A stretch of 14,701 bases of DNA, from contig JAUCNG010038894.1 of NCBI GenBank assembly GCA_032353305.1, positions 1 through 14,701 on the forward strand. The letters run 5' to 3'. This stretch comes from Cephalothrix spiralis. Taxonomy: Eukaryota; Nemertea; Palaeonemertea; Archinemertea; Cephalotrichidae. The notes beneath the pieces were generated by a model that made no database searches, was not told the DNA's origin, and worked only from the letters and a program-made list of their open reading frames with translations. Both the position numbers and the translations under genes were made by a program. This document shows, one piece after another, positions 7,501 through 13,270 of this stretch. Every line of letters starts with the position of its first letter. The first letter of the stretch is position 1.

Positions 7501-10468
7501 AGATTCAAATTTTCCACATCAACACCGAACAAGGGATCAAAATATTGTCTCGCATTTTGCTCTTTTTGGCGCCACATTCGAATAAAACATTTATTTACGT
7601 GATTAAAGTGGTTCTTAAAAAGAACTATTGGTTTTGTACTGGTATTTGACTGAGAATTATAGTATGAGCATCACCACTTCATTATTACTCAAAACAACCT
7701 CTTCAACACGTTTAATTGCCACAACAAAGTATCATCATTTATAAAACACACGTAGAGCCCAGACCAAAAGCTCTTGGTGGCTCCAGTCTTTTTACCTAAT
7801 GCTCATTTTTACCGATCATAATTATTTGAGTATGATATTTCCGGCTGAAGTGGTTAAATTCATATTGGAAAAAACCAACGAAGTTTTCATGCTTGCTGCT
7901 ATACAAAGGTATTACCAAAGAGTCATAATAAGATTGGTCTTGCTTTTAAAAAGTGCGACATCAACCAAAAAGGTAGCTATATAGGACATGTACCGATATT
8001 AATTGTCCAGGTCGCATGCACGAATCTAAACACTATAACAGCGGATTCTAGATTAGTGCCATAATTATTTCTCTCTCTTGATAATACATTTACATATTAC
8101 ATAGCCTAAAACCAATTACATTATAACGCAATTTTTATATATTTATTGTTAATACATTGTAGGCTTTGAGCTGGTAATTCAAATATCAAATTATATTTTC
8201 AAAAACTTTAGATGTGCTAAGGAACTACGTGTACCGGCATCATGCAAATTTAGACCGATCAGCCCAGCCAAAATAGGGAGACCCTCGATTTATAGTCTCC
8301 CCGTTGAATAGCTGGATGTTAGTTTCTATTATGAATGTAATTGGAGGAGTGGTGTCATGTGACTGGGCTCTAATTATCGATAGAACCCGCAAATCGATTA
8401 GAACCCGGCAAACGTAATTAAAATCAACAAATTAAGTAATAATGACAATATTTTTGAACTGAACATCGGTCTAAATATGTTAAACCTATTATTGGCCTGT
8501 CTATAGTTGGTGAGATAAGGCGTCGGAGATGGTTATTACCCTCGCTTCGCCCGGGGTAATAACCATCTCCTCGCCCTTCTCTCACCAACTAGACAGGCCA
8601 ATAATAGGTTTAACCATATAATATCCTGGTTGAAATTTTGAATCCTATCCGGACAACTTCTCTAGAATTCCACAGAAGTCGGGATCAATTCAGTTCAGAA
8701 ACATCGAATTACAGGCAGCCCTATTTTAAAACTCAAACTTCATGATCAATACCTTTCTTTTGATACCGTCACATGTAATTGATATTAACGTAGGCTTTAT
8801 TTCTTAATTTGAATTGAAATCGAAGATTAGTCGGAGAAGTATCGAAATAAGTATTAAAAGTCAATGAATTACAAAAGAAGTATTCAAAATCGATGAATTA
8901 CAAGGAAAAATTTAATCATTGATAGACTTACCGGGACACAACTACATTTCCAACAAAAGAGCTTGCCTTTAGGCATCAATACTGGATTCCACTCATCTTC
9001 AAGACCATACATAACATTATCCATGAAGCAACCTAATAGAAATTGAAATATTATTTGATTAAAATTTAAGTAAGAGGATCTCTTGGGTACATATATATTT
9101 TAATAAAGCCTATCATCAAATCAATATGAATCAGAAGTTGTTTTACTTATATTACGGTGATAATATGTCAGCAAATCATCATGTGTCTCAAGAAAGATAA
9201 TCCTTACATACTTTCTTGGCTAAAACCAAAAAGACCGACAAGATTTAAGACCGAACTGACATAAGAAACAATAGTTTGTCTTAATGTCCAGTCGAGATTA
9301 ATTTTTTCCAGTCTATGTATTTCGGTCTCTTTGCAAATAAAAGAGTGACCTACATGTATAGGCTCAACAATATTTTATTTTTATTCAAATATTATCTTAA
9401 TTGCGAAAACCTTTTTCTAAAAGTTTTCTATCGATATCCCGAACACATTGCAGTTTGTCTTCGATAATTATTTAGGCTTTAAGGTCCAGCCAAATACAGA
9501 GAAAAAATTTCAAGGAGTACCATCAAAATTCAGGGAGTGGTTGGAACCGTGTTATAAGGAACCATTGCAATTATAAAAAAAAATTCAGGATGACCAAAAT
9601 GTTTGCGATCAAAATTGAGATATTTTTCAGGTTACAAATTCTTGGATTCTTTCACAATTTCAGGATTTTTTTTAATTTTAGGAGGAAATCTTAAAGCATA
9701 AGAGGCAAAATTAAAATTATTCACTTGCACGACTTTATGCACTATTACAAGAAGTATAACATCAAATACCAATTTAAATAAAACACTTCAAATTATAATT
9801 AAATTTTAGTCCGTGTTAAAATTTAAAAGTAAAGATCCGTTAAGGCTGGGCACAATTTTACAATTAATTTGATCTTGAAATATTTAGAATACATTTATAA
9901 AATATTTCTTAGTTCATTAGAAAGGTACAGTGAATACCTTGATGCACAACGTTGTGTTAAACCCAATTACTTAGAATTTAGCCGTGTCAAAATTTAAAAG
10001 TAAAAAGATACATTGAATTCAGTCCAGACCAGAAGCAGTTAACTGGGCACAATTTTACAATCAATTTGATTTTGAACTATTTAGAATACATTTTTTAAAT
10101 TTCTTAGTGCATTAGAATTGTACAGTGAATACCTTGATACACAATGTTGCGTTGAATCCAATTGTGCTTTACTCATAATTCATTTCCTATATATGTTATG
10201 TAAACATTAGAGCGATGAAAATGCAAACCCCAGTGCAGTGGGTCTTTTATTTAAAACCATCAAATTTGCATAGCATAATAAACTTACCAGGCAATTTTCT
10301 GCGCCTCCTATTGTTTTTTTCGAACCCTTTAATAGCTGGGCTATCTTCCATTACATCATTTACACTATCATCACTAAGATCATCATCACCATTATCATCC
10401 TCAATTATAGATTCACAATCAATAAAATCCATTAAAAACAAGACACAAATAAATGATAAAATCCTCAT
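1445..10468 (-). CDS. chrd: Chordin (BMP antagonist), 5' part of gene, eight coding exons
   Basis: Chordin is a secreted protein that binds BMP ligands outside the cell and sets dorsal-ventral polarity; tolloid-type proteases normally cleave it to release BMP. Joining 10468-10288, 9032-8932, 6406-6184, 5338-5221, 4217-3982, 3174-3046, 2071-1999 and 1586-1445 on the minus strand gives about 401 residues: signal peptide (1-18), acidic and basic leader (19-60), VWC1 (61-137, ten cysteines), a lysine-rich linker (138-168), CHRD1 (169-286) and CHRD2 (287-401). This is the domain order of known chordins, and remembered human chordin aligns through every exon, including the CGxW motif of CHRD1 and the SGxxxxRxxC end of CHRD2. 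Vertebrate chordin is near 950 residues, so CHRD3, CHRD4 and VWC2-4 should lie beyond the left edge. Joins 1-7 keep frame; the exon 7/8 join is unresolved. The alternative, a chordin-like or kielin-like protein, is unlikely because those lack CHRD domains. Confidence 0.93.
1587..1998 (-). other. Chordin intron 7, with unresolved splice phase
   Basis: The stretch between exons 7 and 8. It holds the tail of an old SINE at 1737-1791 and a patch near 1790-1880 with several gatatc/ggtatc words. No extra chordin peptide was recognised, but a micro-exon here would be one way to reconcile the exon phases. Confidence 0.6.
1737..1791 (+). repeat. SINE 3' tail fragment (copy D), diverged
   Basis: GGACCGTTTGTGTCCATTT and then CATCTGACGCCCT match the tail of the two longer SINE copies (GGACCGTCTGTGTCTATTT and CAT-T-ACGCCCTC) with scattered changes. 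Only the tail is recognisable. It lies in chordin intron 7, in the same orientation as the other copies. The divergence suggests an older insertion. Confidence 0.6.
1999..2071 (-). CDS. chrd: Chordin exon 7: short middle exon of CHRD domain 2
   Basis: A 73-bp exon encoding residues 330-353. The acceptor is taken as TTGGACAAG|TTCTGG, which gives phase 1 as required by exon 6 and yields VLVRVLRPGANLPNRAVQNI, aligning with human VPLRLQILHQGQLLRELQANV. The longest open frame over these bases is a different one (through a TTG at 2097) and does not resemble chordin, so I reject it. The nearer AG at CCAG|TAATG would either give a stop codon in the chordin frame or put the exon in the wrong frame. 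The donor is least certain: ACAAG|GTGTTT ends in phase 2, and shifting it two bases (AGGT|GTTTAA) gives phase 1. Confidence 0.75.
2311..2395 (+). repeat. SINE middle fragment (copy C)
   Basis: GGTGGCTCGGTCAGGTTAAA followed by TACGTG and, 40 bases on, TTCGGGTAAA are shared with SINE copies A and B. The tRNA-like head and the tail are missing or unrecognisable, so this is a truncated or decayed insertion in chordin intron 6, plus-strand oriented. Confidence 0.6.
2685..2958 (-). repeat. Degenerate interspersed repeat built of TCAGGGAAA-like words
   Basis: Read on the minus strand it begins CAGGGTGACCACTG (2956-2943), continues with many variants of the word TCAGGGAA followed by T-rich or A-rich runs, has a central part with two copies of TTCGCGAC and two of ACAAATAATTTG (plus-strand reading), and ends with the same words again. 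Similar 'gtcagggaattt' repeats are widespread in invertebrate genomes. The sharp CAGGGTG end resembles a DNA-transposon terminus, but no matching terminus is visible at the other side. An open frame over it translates only the repeat words. Confidence 0.5.
3046..3174 (-). CDS. chrd: Chordin exon 6: first part of CHRD domain 2
   Basis: Encodes residues 287-329 plus one base. The acceptor CGTTGTTCCAG|AAATATT and the donor GCGG|GTAAGC are both phase 1. The peptide reads EIFSSLLSSNDHTGSGGIS, then NSLSFIVQMVGI, corresponding to the ETFSAILTL...GVGGITLLTL...SLHFLLLFRGL start of human CHRD2. The Gly-Gly-Ile core and the beta-strand alternation are kept. A plus-strand open frame across this exon is a shadow. 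Confidence 0.92.
3175..3981 (-). other. Chordin intron 5
   Basis: Lies between exons 5 and 6. AT-rich, with no repeat family, exon or RNA gene that I can recognise. A minus-strand open frame at 3473-3733 lacks similarity to any protein I know and lacks splice signals. Confidence 0.75.
3982..4217 (-). CDS. chrd: Chordin exon 5: second half of CHRD domain 1
   Basis: Encodes residues 208-286 plus one base. The acceptor is TTTTTAAG|GATAAAG (phase 2) and the donor GAAG|GTATGG (phase 1). Recognisable pieces are IKNPTHLQIIDDSGELLFE (human chordin has a RPTRIRF...GSVLFE segment here), KICGEW at 239-244 with the conserved cysteine at 241, and HPEGEVGGKIVNHRGL near the end, which matches the family's HPSGEVWGPLIRHRAL. 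The conserved Trp of GEVWG is Gly here. Length and boundaries agree with a complete CHRD1 when joined to exon 4. The plus-strand reading frame over the same bases is only its shadow. Confidence 0.95.
4331..4622 (+). mobile_element. tRNA-derived SINE, copy A (best-preserved)
   Basis: The head is tRNA-like. A box A near-match TGGCAAGGTGG is at 4340-4350 (one mismatch to TRGYNNARNNG), an anticodon-loop equivalent CTGATAA (GAT at 4365-4367) follows, and a perfect box B GTTCGATAC is at 4384-4392. The anticodon arm most resembles elongator tRNA-Met with one base changed, but tRNA-Ile is possible. A ~220-bp body shared with copies B, C and D follows: CATCGGGAAGAACCTTGGAC, GGTGGCTCGGTCAGGTTAAA, TGCGGGATAGGTCTACA, then GGACCGTCTGTGTCTATTTG. 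There is no protein and no clear A-rich tail. A possible imperfect flanking pair is GTTCAACTTAGC (4321) and GTTGAAGTTAGC (4621), 10 of 12, though its right half partly overlaps the element's end. Confidence 0.85.
4658..4977. mobile_element. Non-autonomous hAT-like miniature transposon with 8-bp target duplication
   Basis: The 8-mer TCTATAAC is present at 4650-4657 and again at 4978-4985, directly flanking a 320-bp insert. The insert begins CAGACATGTGCGCCGCCG, and the reverse complement of its right end is CAGACGTGTGCGGCGACG, an imperfect terminal inverted repeat starting with CAG. An 8-bp duplication with CAG-type ends is typical of the hAT superfamily. Both ends hold clusters of GCCGCCG words (subterminal repeats, about 4667-4726 and 4881-4967) around an AT-rich middle, with no transposase frame. 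It must rely on a transposase made elsewhere. It sits just beyond the end of SINE A, in the intron between the two CHRD1 exons. Confidence 0.85.
5221..5338 (-). CDS. chrd: Chordin exon 4: first half of CHRD domain 1
   Basis: Encodes residues 169-207 plus two bases. A strong pyrimidine tract ends in GGTTTCAG|AATTTAC (phase 1; the split codon gives Glu169), and the donor is AAAGG|GTAGGT (phase 2). The peptide begins EFTSLLVGQG and continues AVARGIFQLRKSNLQITVTY, the standard opening of a CHRD domain (human: an FVALLTG segment, then AVARA...LRSSL). Residues 180-182 (Asn-Asn-Thr) are a possible N-glycosylation site. An open frame continues upstream of the acceptor, but those residues are not chordin-like and a much better acceptor lies here, so I place the start at 5338. 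Confidence 0.92.
5339..6183 (-). other. Chordin intron 3, carrying SINE copy B
   Basis: Lies between exons 3 and 4. SINE B fills 5854-6120. The remaining ~515 bp toward exon 4 are AT-rich with no recognisable feature. Plus-strand open frames at 5684-6005 run into the SINE and are not genes. Confidence 0.8.
5854..6120 (+). mobile_element. tRNA-derived SINE, copy B
   Basis: Same family and orientation as the copy at 4331. It starts GCGCCTCGGTAGCAAAGTGG, a degraded tRNA-like head; box B is broken by an insertion (GCTCGACAATAC). The body words CATCGGGAAGAACCTTGGAC, GTGGCTCGGTCAGGTTAAA, TGCGGGATAGGTCTACA and GGACCGTCTGTGTCTATTTG are intact, and the end reads CGCCCTCCAAATAAGTTGA. It has an additional stretch (CTAAGGGTAAATGCTCCTCA) that is shortened in copy A. 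Its 3' end lies only about 60 bp from the donor of chordin exon 3. Confidence 0.85.
6184..6406 (-). CDS. chrd: Chordin exon 3: second half of VWC domain 1 and basic linker
   Basis: Encodes residues 95-168 plus one base. It opens at TCAG|GTCAAA (phase 0) and closes at ACCG|GTAAGG (phase 1). The first part is basic (VKNKKGRVKRRGK), then ITCRDIHKECPPVNC and CCKLCP complete VWC1 with cysteines at 110, 117, 122, 132, 133 and 136, so the domain has the usual ten. Residues 138-168 form a hydrophilic linker rich in Lys and Asn that leads into CHRD1. It is shorter than the human linker and has a different composition. A SINE copy ends about 60 bp downstream of this exon's donor, inside intron 3. Confidence 0.93.
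6490..6530. repeat. Small intronic hairpin
   Basis: GTCAGAGCGT (6490-6499) and ACGCTCTGAC (6521-6530) are exact reverse complements. After one mismatch, AGCC and GGCT extend the stem, leaving an 11-base loop. It lies about 85 bp upstream of the exon 3 acceptor in the chordin transcript. Pairing does not continue outside, so it is too short for a normal microRNA precursor. Confidence 0.6.
7753..8372. mobile_element. Candidate short-TIR element flanked by TA
   Basis: TAGAGCCCAG at 7753-7762 and its exact reverse complement CTGGGCTCTA at 8363-8372 bound a 620-bp stretch without coding content. A TA at each outer edge would fit a Tc1/mariner-type target duplication. The left end also folds locally (GAGCC with GGCTC, ACCAA with TTGGT). 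A ten-base match over this distance in AT-rich DNA is suggestive only, and the next bases inside do not match. Confidence 0.3.
8376..8411. repeat. Short tandem pair
   Basis: ATCGATAGAACCCGCAA (8376-8392) is followed immediately by ATCGATTAGAACCCGGCAA (8393-8411), the same word with two single-base insertions. It lies just outside the right edge of the candidate element at 7753-8372. Confidence 0.6.
8475..8619. mobile_element. Foldback element: long near-perfect inverted repeat (likely MITE)
   Basis: Two arms of about 67 bases (8475-8541 and 8554-8619) are reverse complements with a few small differences around a 12-base centre (8542-8553). Matching blocks include TTAAACCTATTATTGGCCTG, GTTGGTGAG, GGAGATGGTTATTACCC and their complements on the right. 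The arms are more GC-rich than the surrounding intron. This is the structure of a foldback miniature element; no clear target duplication is visible at the AT-rich edges, so the superfamily is undetermined. Confidence 0.85.
8932..9032 (-). CDS. chrd: Chordin exon 2: first half of VWC domain 1
   Basis: Encodes residues 61-94. It opens at TTAG|GTTGCTTC (phase 1, completing Gly61) and closes at CCCG|GTAAGT (phase 0). The peptide starts GCFMDNVMYGLEDEWNP and ends CWKCSC, matching the VWC pattern in which Cys, Gly-x-x-Tyr, Glu-x-Trp-x-Pro and Cys-x-x-Cys-x-Cys follow in order. Cysteines are at 62, 87, 90 and 92. VWC1 is one of the chordin modules that contact BMP. The Cys-x-x-Cys-x-Cys run and the Trp-x-Pro are diagnostic, and the exon makes sense only when joined to exon 3, which supplies the other six cysteines. 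Confidence 0.92.
9033..10287 (-). other. Chordin intron 1
   Basis: Lies between the signal peptide exon and VWC1. AT-rich. Contains the tandem duplication at 9806-10163 and, near 9480-9690, several loose copies of an ATTCAGG word with A-rich runs, possibly a decayed repeat. No exon or RNA gene recognised. Confidence 0.75.
9806..10163. repeat. Tandem duplication of a ~170-190 bp segment
   Basis: Unit 1 (about 9806-9969) and unit 2 (about 9977-10163) share, in the same order, CCGTGT-AAAATTTAAAAGTAA, TGGGCACAATTTTACAAT, ATTTAGAATACATTT, TCATTAG or GCATTAG, and ACAGTGAATACCTTGAT followed by ACACAA or GCACAA and CCAATT. Unit 2 carries about 22 extra bases. The copies differ at scattered sites, so the duplication is not recent. 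Confidence 0.85.
10288..10468 (-). CDS. chrd: Chordin exon 1: start codon, signal peptide, acidic/polybasic leader
   Basis: Encodes residues 1-60 plus one base of the next codon. The start is the ATG at 10468-10466; an in-frame GTG lies just upstream, but no earlier ATG fits. Residues 1-18 (MRILSFICVLFLMDFIDC) form a hydrophobic signal peptide. Residues 19-42 are strongly acidic (12 Asp/Glu of 24), followed by a basic cluster with RRRRK at 54-58, a plausible proprotein convertase (furin-type) site just before the first VWC cysteine. Human chordin has a leader here but, as I remember it, not this acid/base pattern. The exon ends in a good donor, CTG|GTAAGT, phase 1. Sequence just upstream of the ATG, including a T-rich run ending in AACAAG, could be a 3' splice site, so a 5' untranslated exon may exist further right. 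Confidence 0.85.
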
Positions 10469-11700
10469 TATGGTCACTATAAGAGGTACTTGTTAAAAAC
10501 AGAAGATTAAAATCACGATACATATATGGGAAACCCAAATTAAAAACTAAAGAATCGGACCATGTTACTGGGATATAGGCAATACTTCGTCCGTATCGAC
10601 AAATGACTTCGACTCGCGTGTCAAATCAACTTGCCATAAAATTGTCAAAAACACGATTGGCAATTGACTGACAAGCTGACGAATTCATGCTTAATTGACA
10701 TCATTATTTGATTGCTTGATTAACTGTAACGGGGTGCTCAATCAATCTACCTTGCAATTAAAGACAATAGGTAATGGAAATGTTATGAATCAGATTTACA
10801 TTGTACATAGATTTTATTCGGTCAATATTCGAGGTCAATTAATTTAATTTATTTCTTTTTCAATAAAAATCTTATTTAAAGTATATTATAATATAATATG
10901 ACTTTTTTCTCATCATAATTCCAAAAACGTGTTCATCTCGCAAGACTTCATTGTGTTTAAATTTGCAATCAATCATTAAAATGAATCATAATGACATACA
11001 TAATAACAAGCGCCGAAGGCGCGAGCCAGATGTATTTGCCTTTAAGCGACAAAATAACGCAGTAATCAATATTTTTCAAGAAGTAAATAAAGGTGTAGGA
11101 CAGGTATAAACTTAGGCAGACTCTACCTAAAATATAAACACGGTGGCATATGGCTGTTCCGTTTTCGATAAAATGTTTTTGTTATCACATGAAATCAAGA
11201 CAAACGTGTCATATGGTTTTATAGGGGTCCAGGCTTAGCGAATATAGGTCTAGACCTCAAAAAATAACAAAGCCGCCATTTTAATTTATGAACTACAGCC
11301 TCCTCGCAAAATCCCATCTCATTCCGTAAGTTTTCCAGGGTGAGCGGACAGTAGCCGGACACCCAGAAAAAGTTAACACATTTTTGTTCTACCACTGAAA
11401 ATAATGAAAAATATGAGGAAAAAATTAAGACAAAAAAACAAGCTGATCTTAACACCATACCCTCTAGTGACCATAACTTCATCAGATAGCTGTGACAGAC
11501 TATTGCTTTTATCAATAAGTTGTCACAAAATCATCATTAAAGTATATGTCACCAAAGAAAAGGCGTAATGATTAGCAAAAAAAATCAAAATTGGCTGACA
11601 AAGTAAACCAGAAAATTGTTTAGATAAATATATCAAAATAAATAATAGGTTGTATTAGTCAACAGTAAACACTCAACTCGAAGAAGGATGTCAATATAGA
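10469..11700. other. Chordin 5' flank, no gene recognised
   Basis: Immediately upstream of the chordin start codon. No convincing TATA box, though CATATATG and a symmetric TGGGAAACCCA lie about 50-65 bases above the ATG. A small GCGCC-GAA-GGCGC hairpin occurs near 11012-11024. A minus-strand open frame at 11219-11515 lacks an ATG at its head and shows no known domain. The transcription start is not determined and could lie in an untranslated exon anywhere here. Confidence 0.5.
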
Positions 11701-11717
11701 CCACAGAATAAGATGTT

Positions 11718-11831
11718 ATAGAAAATATACACACAAATCGATGACGTCATAGAAAATATGCACATAAATCGATGACGTCATTTAAAATATACACATAAAT
11801 CGATGACGTCATAGAAAATATGCACATAAAT
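11718..11831. repeat. 31-bp tandem array with three perfect CRE palindromes
   Basis: Units start at 11718, 11749, 11780 and 11811 (last one partial): ATAGAAAATAT, then A or G, CACAYAAATCGATGACGTC. The TGACGTCA octamer, a perfect CREB/ATF (cAMP response element) site, falls at 11742-11749, 11773-11780 and 11804-11811. Units 2 and 4 read ATGCACAT where units 1 and 3 read ATACACA. The array lies about 1.25 kb upstream of the chordin start codon. Whether it acts as an enhancer or is just a short satellite cannot be told from sequence. Confidence 0.85.
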
Positions 11832-12330
11832 ATGAAGGACAAAATTAGAAACTGTACACACATCAATATTGATGAAACAATCAACTAACATGTTATTTCA
11901 GTGATTTTTATTTCGTAGTAACACTACATTTCCTGATCACGTGTTCAAAACAATAGCGTGCACATGCAGCTTAAAATTCTCTTATGTACAATCGGAAATG
12001 CAATACGAAATAGGTAGAATGTAACGCAATCATATATCCTCCGTTTTTTAAATATTTCATTTATTATAAGTTTGAAACAAAATGATAATATAAGCAAATT
12101 CAACAACACCCAATAGGAAATTAACTACATGTACTAATTCTTCAACCTCAGTAAACGTATTATATAATCTATATGAAATCATTTTCCAACGATGGCTTTT
12201 GTTGTTTTTTTACATAAAATACTACTTGACTTGCATTGTAAATATTCACAGAATAATATTTTATGGCAAAAGTAACATTGTAACATCTTACTAAGTACAA
12301 TGGCATATACTTAAAGAAGAATCTATTTCA
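11832..12330. other. AT-rich upstream DNA, nothing recognised
   Basis: Ordinary AT-rich sequence between the CRE array and the AT block. I see no open frame, hairpin or repeat worth naming. Confidence 0.5.
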
Positions 12331-12485
12331 TTATAATAAATTAATTATCATTAATTTATTATAATTAATTATAATAAATATATAATTACAATAATAATTA
12401 TAATTAATAAATAATTAGAATTAATTAATAATTATAATAAATAAATAAATAATTATTAATTAAATAATAAATTATAATAATAACT
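12331..12485. repeat. Almost pure AT low-complexity block
   Basis: About 150 bases made of TAATAA, AATTAATTA and TATAATTA words with hardly any G or C. Many short self-complementary stretches would allow cruciform or slipped structures. Likely a degenerate microsatellite, prone to length error in assembly. Confidence 0.85.
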
Positions 12486-12919
12486 AAAATATTATTCAAA
12501 CTACATAAGACATACATTTTTTGTTTCTAGGGATTACTTTTTGTAAACATGTTCACACTTACAACTTGTAGGGAAAATTTAAAAAAAAATCATGTGCATT
12601 TAATTAAAATCTCGATAATACATGATAGATTTTTTAAATTAAATAATAAATACTTTATACACTTAAAAGTAATTGGAAGTATTGTATGTATATGAATGAG
12701 ACAGATAGAAATAATTTATAATAAAATCACAATTGCATGCTTTTGTGACTGAGTAATTAATAAAATCTTTTGTTATTTTTTGTTAGTTTGGTTATGTAGT
12801 TTAACGGGACATAAAATATTTTTAATCCTGAAAAATAATACATTACAAAAAGTTAACACTTGAAATCTTGGTTACTTTACAGAAAGAAAACGTTCCAAAA
12901 TTTTATGTTGGGGCACAAA

Positions 12920-13270
12920 AAATGACATTTATTCACTTCTGATTAATGACTTTTGATGTCAAATCTTTTTCATTATTTGTGACAAAATAACACATTTACT
13001 CATTATTGTTGGTAACTAGTTTTATAAATTTCACATTCACATATCAAGTGTTAATATGATTATAACATCATACTTGACTCAGTATTTTTGTGTCATACAT
13101 GTCACTTTTTAGTTATTATCAATTACAAAAACCTGTCACATTTTACTCATTATCGGTACACCGATGTCACATTTTACTCATTATCTGTGACACATGTTAC
13201 ATTTTTCTCATTATCAGTGACATTTGTCACATTTTACTCGTTATTAGTGACACATTTTACTCATTAAATT
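12920..13270. repeat. Degenerate ~30-bp minisatellite
   Basis: The unit GTCACATTTTACTCATTATC plus a GTGACA-type linker repeats with starts near 13135, 13166, 13196 and 13226, with partial copies around 13101 and 13249. Looser relatives extend left to about 12920 (TTATTCACTT, TTTTCATTATTTGTGACA, CATTTACTCATTATTG). The linker often forms a GTGACA/TGTCAC inverted pair with the next unit. An open frame here encodes only the repeat (runs of CHILL and IISD). Confidence 0.8.

Larger units (their letters stand above)
6407..8931 (-). other. Chordin intron 2 (largest in the window)
   Basis: Separates the two halves of VWC1. Contains, from exon 3 outward, a 15-pair hairpin (6490-6530), a palindromic CGCGGCCGCG at 7113-7122, a candidate short-TIR element (7753-8372), a tandem pair of short words (8376-8411) and a long foldback (8475-8619). 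Otherwise AT-rich. I see no further exon and no gene on the plus strand; the open frame at 7799-7984 falls inside the candidate element and is not recognisable. Confidence 0.8.

Noticed and set aside
11219-11515. 98-codon minus-strand frame with a hydrophobic segment
   Set aside because: It has no ATG at its head, no domain and no splice or promoter context. The hydrophobic run is expected from T-rich DNA.
11718-11831. CRISPR array
   Set aside because: Units are head-to-tail with no unique spacers, and the genome is animal. It is a simple tandem repeat.
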